From Marmoricola sp. URHB0036 (GTDB lineage: Bacteria; Actinomycetota; Actinomycetes; Propionibacteriales; Nocardioidaceae), in the NCBI RefSeq assembly GCF_000426045.1, contig NZ_AUEP01000015.1:58721-122720 (forward strand): a stretch of DNA of 64,000 bases, given 5' to 3'. Position numbers and translations under genes: made by a program. Of this stretch, positions 29,360-38,812 are shown in pieces; the stretch's first letter is position 1, and every line of letters begins with the position of its first letter. The notes beneath the pieces were generated by a model. That model searched no databases and was not told the DNA's origin. It worked only from the letters and a program-made list of their open reading frames with translations.

Positions 29360-30613
29360 ATGCCCATCTTCTACGGCTTCCTTGATGGCGACCTATTCGG
29401 ACCCAAGACCCTAGACGCCTATCTGGAGGGTCGTCTCGCGGCGGCAACAAAAGCCGTCGAGGACACAGCCGATACGCACCTGCTTGCCGACCCCGAGGAG
29501 GTAGCCGGTCAACTGATTTCGCGATACGAGATTGAACCCCTACGAGTTGACTACAGCAGCGCTGAGGCCACGCAACCAAGCGAAGGCATGGACGGAGAGG
29601 ACCGCCTTTCGGTTATCGTGCCATTCACTGGAGACGCCGAGTTGCTGCGTCGGGACGCCCACCACCGATCGATCAAAGGCACGATCCGCGCCCAGGTCGT
29701 CGAAGACACTGACGAGTCCCGCATCGTCTACTGGGTCACAGGGCGCCCTCTGACCGCAATACGGGTCAGAAACCAAATGGATGAAACACATCAAATGCTG
29801 CGCTCCGCAATCGAGTGGACGAATAGGCTCGTCGCCGATTGGAACGCCACCCTGGTCACGACTCTGACCGACGCCGCTCGGCTACGAGCAGCCCGGCTCG
29901 CCCGGCTCCAAGACTTGGCCGCCAACCTTCCCATACCGATCAGAGCCTCCAGGGACCACGCTGTACCAATCCCAGTCCAACCTCGGGAGATGCCCGCCCG
30001 AGATCTTGTGGCGCCAGTATCGAGACCGAACGGCAGGCCTGAGCAGTGGATGCTTGAGGAGGACATCTACGAAGACGTTCTTGAAAAGCTGGAGCTATTT
30101 GCCGCAGCAGTCGGCCGCTTACCGGTCACCATGGCAGGGCTCGGCGAGGTGGACTACCGCAACATTGCGCTCGTCGTCCTGAACAGCAACTTCCATCTGT
30201 CAGGTGCCCGCGGGGAAGTCTTCAACGGCCTCGGAAAGTCAGACGTCGCAGTGCCCTGGCGCGGCCGGAACGCCTTCATCGGTGAGTTCAAGAAGTGGGA
30301 CGGCCCGAAAGTGGTGACCGACGGCGTCAGCCAGCTCTTTACCTACCTGACGTGGCACGACACAAAGGCTGCACTGGTGCTCTTCATCAAGGAGCGGAAT
30401 GCTTCCGAACTGATTGAAAAGGCCGACAAAGCCATCCGGGATCATCCGCTGTTTGAGGTAACCCTACCCTCACCAGAACCGGACACTCGACGGAACTACA
30501 AGTTGCTCAGCCCTACAGATGACCAGAGGCGCGTGCACCTAGCACTCCTTCCCGTGGTGATCACGAAATCAATCCCGAACGCCGACCCAGACTTGTTGCA
30601 GAATTTGCAGTGA
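29360..30613 (+). CDS. Protein with C-terminal PD-(D/E)xK-like nuclease domain
   Basis: 417-aa protein. The C-terminal half has the restriction-endonuclease-fold pattern: RGEVFNG (Glu 286), GKSDVAVPW (Asp 295) and FIGEFKKW (Glu 309 and Lys 311), then a helix ending in TWHDTKAALVLFIKE. The N-terminal 230 residues are unrecognised and contain helices at about 140-190. It probably cuts nucleic acid and may be guided by the large upstream protein. ATG 29360 (PIFYGFLDGDLFG) is preferred to GTG 29285 because the extra stretch is Ser/Arg/Cys-rich and unlike protein. Confidence 0.75.
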   Translation: MPIFYGFLDGDLFGPKTLDAYLEGRLAAATKAVEDTADTHLLADPEEVAGQLISRYEIEPLRVDYSSAEATQPSEGMDGEDRLSVIVPFTGDAELLRRDAHHRSIKGTIRAQVVEDTDESRIVYWVTGRPLTAIRVRNQMDETHQMLRSAIEWTNRLVADWNATLVTTLTDAARLRAARLARLQDLAANLPIPIRASRDHAVPIPVQPREMPARDLVAPVSRPNGRPEQWMLEEDIYEDVLEKLELFAAAVGRLPVTMAGLGEVDYRNIALVVLNSNFHLSGARGEVFNGLGKSDVAVPWRGRNAFIGEFKKWDGPKVVTDGVSQLFTYLTWHDTKAALVLFIKERNASELIEKADKAIRDHPLFEVTLPSPEPDTRRNYKLLSPTDDQRRVHLALLPVVITKSIPNADPDLLQNLQ

Positions 30614-30758
30614 CTATCCGACCGTCTTTCTTAGCAGTCGCGGCCCAAGACCAGGGCCGAACTCGGCGCAGACCTGTTCGTCCTGGACCAGCACTCGTAG
30701 TGGCGCGATGAACGACCTGTGGCGGATCCACACAACGCACGACGCGTACCCACCACTC

Positions 30759-30773
30759 GCGCCTTAACGCCGC
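30759..30773 (+). repeat. Degenerate copy of the cassette-site core
   Basis: GCGCCTTAACGCCGC matches the core GCGTCWTTCCGCCGC at 12 of 15 positions. It is intergenic, before the alpha/beta hydrolase gene. Confidence 0.4.
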
Positions 30774-30893
30774 TTCTGGTTCCAGCGTCAACAGAGCGTC
30801 CCGGGGAGCGTGGGTGCAACCTGCCCGGCGACACACGAGGAACCGGTGAGCGACTGCCTTGCCTAGGCAGAGATGCACTGTCATGGTCGGGCC

Positions 30894-32399
30894 ATGACCG
30901 GGGACGACGAACTGCCGGTCGCTGTCGTTGTGGTTCACGGCATCGGCCAGCAACTGCCCATGGATACGCTGCGATCGCTCGTTGACACTCTCTGGGGGCC
31001 CGGTCCGGGTGCCCGAGCGGGCCAGTCAAACGACGGTCAAGAGATCTTCAACAAGGTGGACAGGCATTCAAGCTTCCTGGACTTACGGCGTCTTTCGCTC
31101 GCGACAGGATACGGGCATCCTCGCGTGGATTTCTTCGAGCTGTATTGGGCCGCGGCCTTCGGAAGCGGGACAGTAGGTCAGGTACTCGCGTGGGCCGCGA
31201 GACTCCTCGGAAGCCGTCCTCGCGGAGCGCAAATGAAGCAGATCGTCTGGACGACAAGACTTGCAGTCCTGGTGTTCGTCGCAGCTGCGGCGAGCATCTT
31301 CGTTGTCGGCTCGGCTTGGGGATGGTGGGCGAAGCTGGCTTTTCTCCTCCCGTTCCTTGGCGCCATCGGGTTGGTCGCGCGACAAGCGGCTCGGACGGTT
31401 CTCGCAGATGTGCTTTCCGACGCGAGCCGGTGGTTCGCGCCCTCTCCAAAAGACATCGCTGGGCGGGACAAGGTGCGGCAACTGGGTCTGGGACTTCTCC
31501 AGTCTTTGCACAAGCCAGACGAGGACGGCTGTGCTCGCTATGGGCGCATCGTCGTAGTCGGCCATAGCCTCGGCTCAGTAGTGGCCTACGACGTTCTGCG
31601 AATCGCGTTCGATCGGCTTCGCGCTCCGTCTTCGCTCCCAGGAGAAACGCTAGTTGTCCCGCTCTCGAAACGGCAATGCGTTGCTTGGAACTACGAGAGC
31701 GAGCGAGTTCGGCTCAATTCTGGCAGCGCGGCGGACATGAACAAGCGGGTGAGGGCTTTCCAGTACGTGCAGCGGCAGTTGCATGGCGAGCAACGAGACG
31801 TGGGGGTCCCTTGGTTGGTCACCGACCTGATCACAGTGGGGTCGCCGTTAACTCACGCCGCGGATCTGTGGCGCAGCAAAGCGGCGGAGTTCCCGCGTCG
31901 AGTCACCGAAGGGGAATTCCCAGTCTGCCCGCCGATCGGGGAGTTTCAACACAGCGAGAGGCAGCGTGCCCGGCAAAACCAAGCGATCCCAACGGGAGCG
32001 GATTCGGTTCCCATATGCTTCTATCGAAAGGTCAATGAGGGGCCTTTGATTGCCCATGAGGCGTCGCTGTTCGCATCAACTCGCTGGACCAATTTGTATA
32101 TTCCAATGCGGTGGTGGCTCGGAGGTGACCCCGTCGGTGGCCCTTTACTCCCCATCTTCGGACCAGGCGTGAAGGACGTTCCCGTGCGTGTTAGCGCCCC
32201 ACAGAAGAGGCGTCGCGCCATCATGGCGGTGCCGGTTCGCGCACATACTTGGTATTGGCGGCGTCACCCCGACACGAGCCAGGATGACATCAAAGATCGC
32301 GAAGGGCTTCGAGACGCTGTGCGGCAGCTCGAGATCGTCATCAACCTTCGAGAGAAGCGCGCAACACCATATAGATTCCGGTCACTTCTGTCGGACTAG
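30894..32399 (+). CDS. Alpha/beta hydrolase (lipase-like) with two membrane segments
   Basis: 501-aa predicted serine hydrolase. HGIG (15-18) forms the oxyanion region and GHSLG (223-227) holds the nucleophile Ser; the strand before it is RIVVV. Between them are two hydrophobic segments (about 122-141 and 146-162), so the enzyme is probably membrane-associated. DLITVGSPLTH (about 310) resembles PGAP1/lipase-type enzymes. ATG 30894 places HGIG at the normal distance from the N-terminus; ATG 30873 in frame is possible. It is a single-gene unit between repeat-like sites. Esterase or phospholipase effectors occur in defence systems, but nothing here proves that. Confidence 0.75.
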   Translation: MTGDDELPVAVVVVHGIGQQLPMDTLRSLVDTLWGPGPGARAGQSNDGQEIFNKVDRHSSFLDLRRLSLATGYGHPRVDFFELYWAAAFGSGTVGQVLAWAARLLGSRPRGAQMKQIVWTTRLAVLVFVAAAASIFVVGSAWGWWAKLAFLLPFLGAIGLVARQAARTVLADVLSDASRWFAPSPKDIAGRDKVRQLGLGLLQSLHKPDEDGCARYGRIVVVGHSLGSVVAYDVLRIAFDRLRAPSSLPGETLVVPLSKRQCVAWNYESERVRLNSGSAADMNKRVRAFQYVQRQLHGEQRDVGVPWLVTDLITVGSPLTHAADLWRSKAAEFPRRVTEGEFPVCPPIGEFQHSERQRARQNQAIPTGADSVPICFYRKVNEGPLIAHEASLFASTRWTNLYIPMRWWLGGDPVGGPLLPIFGPGVKDVPVRVSAPQKRRRAIMAVPVRAHTWYWRRHPDTSQDDIKDREGLRDAVRQLEIVINLREKRATPYRFRSLLSD

Positions 32400-32527
32400 C
32401 TCTCGACGGGTCGCGAGCACGCGTCGTTCCCGGGGCCGACTAGAACAAAGCCACGAAGCTCGAGTGCGTGAACCACGGGTGGGTCAAGCGTCGTGATTGC
32501 TGATTGGCTGTGTGCAACACGCCCATC

Positions 32528-34024
32528 TCAAGGTCCGTGCTCGGGTTGACGCAGGAGTGGGTAGGCGGCCCATGCCTCCTCCAGTAGCGGGTTGCGCCGT
32601 GGAAATGCAGCGTCTTGCAAGGCGTTGCCCAGATTCCAGGTCGAGCGACTTGGATCTGACGTGATTTTCGTCAACTGGCGTGCGACCTCTTCGACGGAAA
32701 GCGTCACAAGTTTCTCGATTTCGCGAAGCGAGGCCACCAATGTTGGGAAAGGCGAGGAGATTGTCAGGTCTCGCATCCATGGGCTGTTACTGAGATAGTG
32801 CGGTTCGGCAGTGACGACGACGCCAATACGTGGCACGTCCTTTGGTATGTGAGCAAGTTCGGCGCGGCCTGCATCAAGCGCACTCGATGTCGTGCCTAAC
32901 TGCTTGACAGCCCGGTTTAACAGACCCTTGCTGCGCTCCTCAAAACCGTCCATGGCGGCCTTCTCAAGCAGACCGAAGCGGGCAGATTTGACCTCAAACA
33001 TGACCAGCGCGGATGGGAGCACTAAAAACCAATCGATGCTCTTAACATGAGACTTGCCGTAGGTGATCTCCGGGTAGACATCGGCCGGCCGACCGAGCGT
33101 TCGCAACTGGCGACCCACATAGGCCTCGACCAAGGTCCCGAGGTCATGCGCGAACGCGTCTCCCAAGACCTCCTTGCCAATGGGAAAGAGCGCGCCCGGA
33201 CTGATCGTCCTCAAGATCAATCGCGGCTGCGGTGCAAGGTACCTGCCGTCGGGCATCAACACGAATGGACGACGCGTGAGTGGGTTGTACGCGTAGCGCT
33301 CGAGGCCTGCTGCCGGTTTCGGCGCTGCGGCATAGTCTGCTTTGAACTCCGCAAACGTGGATGAGAGGTCGGCCAGCCGTCGATCAAGGGCGTAACGCGG
33401 CCACTGTTCAAGGATCTCAGCGAGATCGTGACGGTCGAGCCAAGCAGGGTCATACCAGCCCGCGTTCTCGTTCGCCGCGACCTGGAGGAGAAAGGTCGCG
33501 CCAACTGCCAGCCCGAGGGGCATGCCGAGCATTAGCTGCCAAGATCGTTCGTTGGCGAGAACCTTAAGATTGAGATTGGCGGGTTTGTCTATCAGCATGG
33601 CGTGAGAACGGCTGACCTCTTCGAAGATCGACTCGCCGTAGGGGAACTGCTCAAAGGCGATCCGGGTGAGTAGGCCGAGCACGCCCTTCGAAACGCCGGG
33701 TAGATCACTTTCGTAGAGGTCGTTGTGCGCGTTAAAAAGCACGCGGAGATCGTCACCATCGAACCGTGCATTGCGGTGCTCATTGCTCCACAGGATGGAC
33801 TCGCGTGCTGCGAGCGCAACAGCCCACGGCGGATAGGTTTCGAGATTGGTGGGGCGATCGAAGGGCTCGCCAGAGCCCACGGTCAGGGCGGCTAGGGCGG
33901 GAAGAAGAACCGACGGTCGATGGCGGCGTACCACTTGGCGGAACTCTTCGAAACGCACCGTTCGGCGGAGCTCTTGGACACCGGCCGCCCGTCGACGCGC
34001 GACCATGCGCATGTAGTCATTCAC
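32528..34024 (-). CDS. PD-(D/E)xK-like nuclease-fold protein
   Basis: 498-aa protein. The C-terminal third has LVEAYVGRQLRTLG (Glu 300), VKSIDWFLVLP (Asp 331) and VMFEVKSARFG (Glu 344, Lys 346), which fits a restriction-like nuclease core. The N-terminal 280 residues are helical and unrecognised. The start was set at GTG 34024 because AGGAG lies five bases before it; the frame is open to 34072. It stands alone between other accessory genes. Close homologues with a known role are not known to me. Confidence 0.65.
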   Translation of the reverse strand: MNDYMRMVARRRAAGVQELRRTVRFEEFRQVVRRHRPSVLLPALAALTVGSGEPFDRPTNLETYPPWAVALAARESILWSNEHRNARFDGDDLRVLFNAHNDLYESDLPGVSKGVLGLLTRIAFEQFPYGESIFEEVSRSHAMLIDKPANLNLKVLANERSWQLMLGMPLGLAVGATFLLQVAANENAGWYDPAWLDRHDLAEILEQWPRYALDRRLADLSSTFAEFKADYAAAPKPAAGLERYAYNPLTRRPFVLMPDGRYLAPQPRLILRTISPGALFPIGKEVLGDAFAHDLGTLVEAYVGRQLRTLGRPADVYPEITYGKSHVKSIDWFLVLPSALVMFEVKSARFGLLEKAAMDGFEERSKGLLNRAVKQLGTTSSALDAGRAELAHIPKDVPRIGVVVTAEPHYLSNSPWMRDLTISSPFPTLVASLREIEKLVTLSVEEVARQLTKITSDPSRSTWNLGNALQDAAFPRRNPLLEEAWAAYPLLRQPEHGP

Positions 34025-34030
34025 CGCCGC
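34015..34030 (+). repeat. Possible degenerate cassette-site core
   Basis: AGTCATTCACCGCCGC equals the core variant at 50831 with one extra A. It overlaps the start codon of a minus-strand gene, so it may be coincidence. Confidence 0.2.
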
Positions 34031-34281
34031 TCCTGTCCGGAGTTCGCTTGCGCGTCTTGCGCCTTCGTCCATGTGGGGAGCCTCGAATGCTTGTCGTCTG
34101 AGTCGACAATGATCACTCCAACCGCGAGGCGGTGCAATCGGTCGCGATGGACAGCGCTAGCCGGAGCGCCGAGGGTTTGCGCAGTGCCGGCAACACCTCG
34201 CGCTCCTAGGGTGCGAGCAAGTGCCTCACCGTCGGTGCGGCGAGCCTTGGCGAGGCTGCTCTCCTTCGCCAGGTGCAACCG

Positions 34282-35192
34282 ATGACCTCAACAACGCTCT
34301 TACCGTTCCAACCCGATGCCATGTCACCCGCGCAACTAGCCGCGGTCTCCTACCTAGCTCGGTACTCCGGTCACACCCGCGTCCTGTACGCCTATCAACT
34401 TCGTCGATGGTTCACCTGGTGCGAAGACAACGCTCTTGACCCACTCCTCGGCATCCAGCGAGCACACGTCGAGCTCTACATCCGCTACCTCGGCGGTTGC
34501 GGCCTCATCGACTCTTCGGTGGTCACGATGATGCACGCGGTGCGAGGGTTCTTCCGGTTCGCTCACATCGACGGGCTCGTCTCGTCCGACCCAGCCGTCT
34601 GCGCACGTCTCCCGAAGGTCCACCGCGACGAGTCCCGTACCCAGGGCCTCGACCGGCTCGAGCTGATCCGGTTCCTCCAAGTCGCCCAAACCATCAGCGT
34701 CCATCACGGCGCTCTCGCCTACCTGCTCGGTATCAATGCACTCCGCGCCTCAGAAGCCGCCGCCGTGCGCATCGAGGACTACCGCGAAACACTCCGCGGC
34801 CACCGCGTCCTGCACCTTGTGGGAAAGGGCAACAAACCAGCGACGATGCCACTGACCGTGCCGGTGCTCCGCGTCCTGGAGGCCTGCCGCGGACACCGCA
34901 CCACCGGCGGCTCGTACGACGCCCGCTCTCAGGCAAGCCGATCGACCGCCGCGACGCTTATCGGATGGTGGTCCGCATCGCCAAGGAGGCCGGCATCCTG
35001 CGACACATCAGCTCACACTCGCTGCGGCACGCGGCGATTACCAACGCGCTCGATGCCGGCGTTCCGCTACGCGACGCTCAGATCCTCGCCCGTCACGCCG
35101 ACCCACGCACCACCGAGCACTACGACCGAGCTCGCGGCAACCTCGACCGTCACGGCGTCCATTTCCTCACCGCCTACGTCGCTGGGGTCTAA
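34282..35192 (+). pseudogene. Frameshifted XerC/D-like tyrosine recombinase
   Basis: The N-terminal core-binding domain (SPAQLAAVSYLARYSGHTR...HVELYIRYLGG) and the first half of the catalytic domain read in one frame from ATG 34282, with the first Arg in NALRASEAAAV. At about 34905-34920 the frame is lost; the rest (GKPIDRRDAYRMV, HSLRHAAITNALDAG, LARHADPRTTEHYDRA) continues in the frame one base back. All catalytic residues (Arg, His-x-x-Arg, His, Tyr) are present across the two frames. A net loss of one base would explain it: recent inactivation, a sequencing error, or less likely programmed frameshifting. I see no feature that proves the IntI class. It is the only recombinase gene in the window. 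Confidence 0.85.
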
Positions 35193-35365
35193 CCCAAACC
35201 GCCAATTCTCGACGGGCGCGGCCCGACCTCTCGCCCAGTTTGACGCGAGGTGGCGCGCAAGAGGGTGTATCCGTTCGGTCGGCCCGACTGCGAGCCTCAC
35301 AGCCCTGGTGAGACGAAGATGAGGACACGACCAGATCCGGGGTTCGTGGTAATACGTTCGGGTCT

Positions 35366-36118
35366 GTGGATCCGAAACTACTGGACCTGCTCCACACGTG
35401 GGTAGAGAAAAGCGGACGTGCGCTCGAGCTCAGGGTCGCACGAACCCTGAGAACTGCAGGAAACGCAAGCGTTCAGCAATCATTCACCTACCTGGACGAG
35501 GTAACAGGGATGGTCAGGGAGTCCGACGCGCTGGCACGCTTCCGATGGACGTCCTTGAACGACGTTCCGTGTGACCTCACAGTTGCCATCGAGTGCAAGA
35601 GTCGCAGCGACAAGCCTTGGGTTGCGTTCTACGACCGGCAGATCGCCTCAGCCTCCAATCTCGACAAATGGGTTGTCTACGCGCACGGTCCTTTCGTCGG
35701 AATCACAGAGCCACTAGACGAGCTGTGGCTCGGCGAGCCTCCATTCTCAGACGTACAAGTTGCCACCCACGTCGTGGAAGCGCTTTCTAACGACAGTCGA
35801 AATCGCGCCAATGACAGTGTGCGGCAGGTCCTCAGCTGCGCGGCATCTGTCAAGACGAAATTTCTGAAGAATCTGAGTCCGAACCGCCCGGCACTTGTCC
35901 TGCTGGCCGCCGTTGTCACCGCGGCGCCCTTGGTGACTTGCACACTCGACGCCTCGGAGAAGGTTCTGATGACTCAGGTCGACCAGATTCAGGTCTGGGG
36001 GAACAACGCCGACGGGACGCGCGCTCGCGTATTTGTGTTGAACGAAAGTGTCCTGCCTGCCTTTGCCTCCGGTCTCCGCGATCGCGCGATAGCAGCGGGC
36101 CACGCCACCGACAGTTGA
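35366..36118 (+). CDS. Restriction-endonuclease-like membrane-associated protein
   Basis: 250-aa protein. The first 100 residues match the pattern of a nuclease-fold domain: ELRVARTL (Glu 21), VRESDALARF (Asp 54) and VAIECKSR (Glu 76, Lys 78). A hydrophobic segment (about 175-192, PALVLLAAVVTAAPLV) could cross or touch the membrane. Function unknown; other members of this broad fold act on DNA, but the fold is also used in non-nuclease sensors. It starts at GTG 35366, seven bases after TACGTT, a leaderless pattern. Confidence 0.6.
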   Translation: MDPKLLDLLHTWVEKSGRALELRVARTLRTAGNASVQQSFTYLDEVTGMVRESDALARFRWTSLNDVPCDLTVAIECKSRSDKPWVAFYDRQIASASNLDKWVVYAHGPFVGITEPLDELWLGEPPFSDVQVATHVVEALSNDSRNRANDSVRQVLSCAASVKTKFLKNLSPNRPALVLLAAVVTAAPLVTCTLDASEKVLMTQVDQIQVWGNNADGTRARVFVLNESVLPAFASGLRDRAIAAGHATDS

Positions 36119-36188
36119 CTTGGGTACGCACATGCCGCGATGCGTGTGGCGCGATGCGACTTGGGTGCCTTCCTGCGAGCGAATCGTC

Positions 36189-36203
36189 ACGTCATGGCGA
36201 CGC
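36189..36203 (+). repeat. Degenerate copy of the cassette-site core
   Basis: ACGTCATGGCGACGC, 11 of 15. It lies inside an imperfect palindrome with GAGCG upstream and CGCTC downstream. Confidence 0.35.
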
Positions 36204-36396
36204 GCTCACAACCCTGCGTGATGGTTACGGATCGTAGAGACCGCACGCGACCTGCCACAGCCGGCGTGACATGGCGTATCGCTAAGGCCGAGTGCAGTCG
36301 GCTCATGCTGTGGAACGGATCCCTCGGAGGTTTCAGTGCCACTCGGGATCTCGGTTGACAATGTCGCAACGCAAGCCAACTGACTAGGCTCTCCGG

Positions 36397-38454
36397 CTAT
36401 CGCGTTGGGGGTATCCACCGTGCCATGGCGAAGTGACGTCGATTCGACCAACTGACATCTGTTTCTTCCCACTCCTCGTCCAGTGTCACTGACGGTAGCT
36501 CGGAACCATCGGGTGCAAGCCGATTGAAGTTCTCGTTGGAGAAGTTGTGTATCGAACGAATCGGCTGCGCGGAGAATGAGGTGGCAAGGGATACAAATCG
36601 GCTGGCTAGGTCCGCCAGGGTGAACCTCCTGTTGCGAAGGTCTTGGGCGATCCCGTCGCGTAGTCGGTCAACCTCACCGGACGTCAGGATGAAGTCCAGG
36701 ACAACACCGGTCCTCAGCTGATCATCTGCGTCGTCTCGCCTTCGCAAGTGATCCGTGATGACTTCTTCGAAATCTATGGCGACCTTGCCGCAAAGGTCGT
36801 CGCATGTGTCGCCGATCGTCGATGCGCGTGGTTGCGCCTTCCAGAGGATCCAGGCCTGAACCGCGGGGTCCTCGCACAGCCTCACGACCCTTAGCAGCTC
36901 GCTCAGGTCAGTGTTTTCGATGATCAACTCTGCGAGAATGTGCGCGGCCCAAGTGATCGCTTGCTCCTGGGTTCGGTAGCCCGAGTTCATTCCTCCGGCG
37001 AGCCCCGTCACACGCCGCATGAGCGATTCCAGCAACTCAACGGTGCAGAATTCTGGTGCCAGTCTCCCGTTTAGTTCGCTCACGGCGATCATCTTGCGAA
37101 GAGCCAGGTCTGCCCGGTCTTGGTTCGACTTACGCAGCAGATCATTGAACGCCCCCCGTGCTCCCGAGGCAGCGGACCGGAGCGCCTGTGTGACTGCGAC
37201 ATCGGAAACGTCGTGAGCAGGGATGGCATGAACGAAGTACCGCGGGAAGTACGAGTGACGAGATACCCCCAGAGGGATCTGTCCGAACGACCCCGAGCCG
37301 AATGCTGGAAAGAGCAGTCCGAGCGCAGTCTCTGCATCACGCCGCGATCGCTCGTCCTCAACCAGCGCGAGAAGGTCGTCCCACTGGTGTGCAACCTCGC
37401 CAGTAGCGAGTTGCGTGGGGGACTGGGTCGCCGTGAGTTCTCTACGCCATTGGGGGAGGTCTCCGTGAAGGCGGGGGAACTGCATCTTGACGAACGTGAC
37501 GAGCAACAAATCCACAATGTTGATCTCACCCGGCGAGTGCATTGATGCAGAAAGTTGCAATTGGGCGACAAACCTGTCTACCGACCGCGGTGTTAGGAAC
37601 TGCGACTCAAAGAGATCCGGCAAGTACTGGAGGCGCCCATCGTCGTCCGCGAAGGAGAAGCCGGTTGTCGCAAGCGCCGCAGAAAGGGCAGCATCTAGGC
37701 GGCTAGTCATTTGTTCAGGGAGCAGCGGTGGCACTGCAAATGGGTACTGCACGATCTTTTCCATGAAAAGGCGAGACCGCTCGGTTGACTTGCTGGCGGC
37801 TCCTTGTCCGAGGGTGGCGAAGAGTGTCTCCTCGTCGTAGGCGAGCACGTAGCTCACGCCCGGAAATCGGCCGAGCAAACGAACGACCTTCAGCAAGGCG
37901 AGCAACTCTTCTGGTTGGAGCCGGTCGATGTCGTCCGCGATGACGAGAAGGGGTGTTCCGCTGGCCCCGATCGCTTTCGAGGCTGCTTTGAAAGCCTTGT
38001 CCCAACTGGGGCTCGCAGTAAGGAGGTCTGCTGTGTTGGTTGCATAGTCGGCTGCCGATGCCCCAGCAACTGGTATGAGCTTCAACGCGGGGGCGACCAC
38101 GCGCGCGCACGCAGCAATCTTCTCCTTGAGTTCCCGGTCCTTCTGCACGGAGAGGCCCTCGCTGATGGCCGAGTAGAACTCCGACAGGAGCGACTCAGCA
38201 TCCGCGGTTGCCCAAGGAGTGAATCGCACGACCTTCCACTTGGTATCCCTCTGGGCGAGATAGCGGATGGACATCTGAAGGATCGAGGTCTTGCCGCTTC
38301 CCCACGGTCCGGTCAAGCCGATGACAGGGCTGCCGTTCCACGAGTGAGTCTCATCGACCAGGTTCGCGAGCCGCTTAGCGATGTGCCTCGTTCCAATGGT
38401 ATCGCTGCGGATGCGGTCGATCGGGTCGTCGAGCCAACTGCCGTCGTCTTCCAT
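36397..38454 (-). CDS. KAP-family P-loop NTPase
   Basis: 685-aa KAP NTPase. Walker A GPWGSGKTS is at 49-57 and Walker B LLVIADDIDRL at about 169-179, followed by LLALLKVVRLLGRFPGVSYVLAYDEETL, the typical sensor region. KAP NTPases are large ATPases, some membrane-associated; bacterial members occur in phage-exclusion loci. I see no clear transmembrane hairpin inserted in the P-loop domain here, so it is probably soluble. ATG 38454 has GGAGG just upstream. It is a single-gene packet between repeats at 36189 and 38695. Confidence 0.88.
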   Translation of the reverse strand: MEDDGSWLDDPIDRIRSDTIGTRHIAKRLANLVDETHSWNGSPVIGLTGPWGSGKTSILQMSIRYLAQRDTKWKVVRFTPWATADAESLLSEFYSAISEGLSVQKDRELKEKIAACARVVAPALKLIPVAGASAADYATNTADLLTASPSWDKAFKAASKAIGASGTPLLVIADDIDRLQPEELLALLKVVRLLGRFPGVSYVLAYDEETLFATLGQGAASKSTERSRLFMEKIVQYPFAVPPLLPEQMTSRLDAALSAALATTGFSFADDDGRLQYLPDLFESQFLTPRSVDRFVAQLQLSASMHSPGEINIVDLLLVTFVKMQFPRLHGDLPQWRRELTATQSPTQLATGEVAHQWDDLLALVEDERSRRDAETALGLLFPAFGSGSFGQIPLGVSRHSYFPRYFVHAIPAHDVSDVAVTQALRSAASGARGAFNDLLRKSNQDRADLALRKMIAVSELNGRLAPEFCTVELLESLMRRVTGLAGGMNSGYRTQEQAITWAAHILAELIIENTDLSELLRVVRLCEDPAVQAWILWKAQPRASTIGDTCDDLCGKVAIDFEEVITDHLRRRDDADDQLRTGVVLDFILTSGEVDRLRDGIAQDLRNRRFTLADLASRFVSLATSFSAQPIRSIHNFSNENFNRLAPDGSELPSVTLDEEWEETDVSWSNRRHFAMARWIPPTR

Positions 38455-38812
38455 TGTTCCTCCAGGGCAGCTCTGAATGCTCCGCGCGTCAGCTAGGAAC
38501 CAGATGCTGCCACGTGCGAGCTACCTCGGCACAGGCCCGCTCTCGGATGCAAGACCGCGGCGACGGCCATTCACGTTGCTGTCATGACCTGATAGCAAAC
38601 CGCTGAATCAGAGATCCTTGTCCTCGACCATTCGACCAGGACCACAACGTCCGTCGAAGACCTTCTCGAGCGCGGCGGTCAATGTGAGTCTCCTGCGGCA
38701 TTCCGTCGCGAACGCCCGGGTCGCCGGGGGGCTGTGGGCGCCCTGCGCGAGCGCTTACATGGCAGTTGGTTGGGCGGCGAGGTGGCGCGAACTCTGCGCG
38801 TGGGCGCGCGGG
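38455..38812. other. Intergenic stretch with one cassette site
   Basis: 358 bp without a supportable gene; it holds the repeat at 38695-38709. A 71-codon plus-strand frame here is Ala/Arg/Ser-rich and crosses the repeat, so I do not call it. Confidence 0.55.
38695..38709 (+). repeat. Cassette-site core copy
   Basis: GCGGCATTCCGTCGC, 13 of 15 to GCGTCWTTCCGCCGC, followed by GAACG as in the copy at 43055. Confidence 0.65.

Noticed and set aside
32421..32435. GCGTCGTTCCCGGGG as a repeat core
   Set aside because: Only 10 of 15 positions match. Its place just after a gene is suggestive, but the match is near chance in GC-rich DNA.
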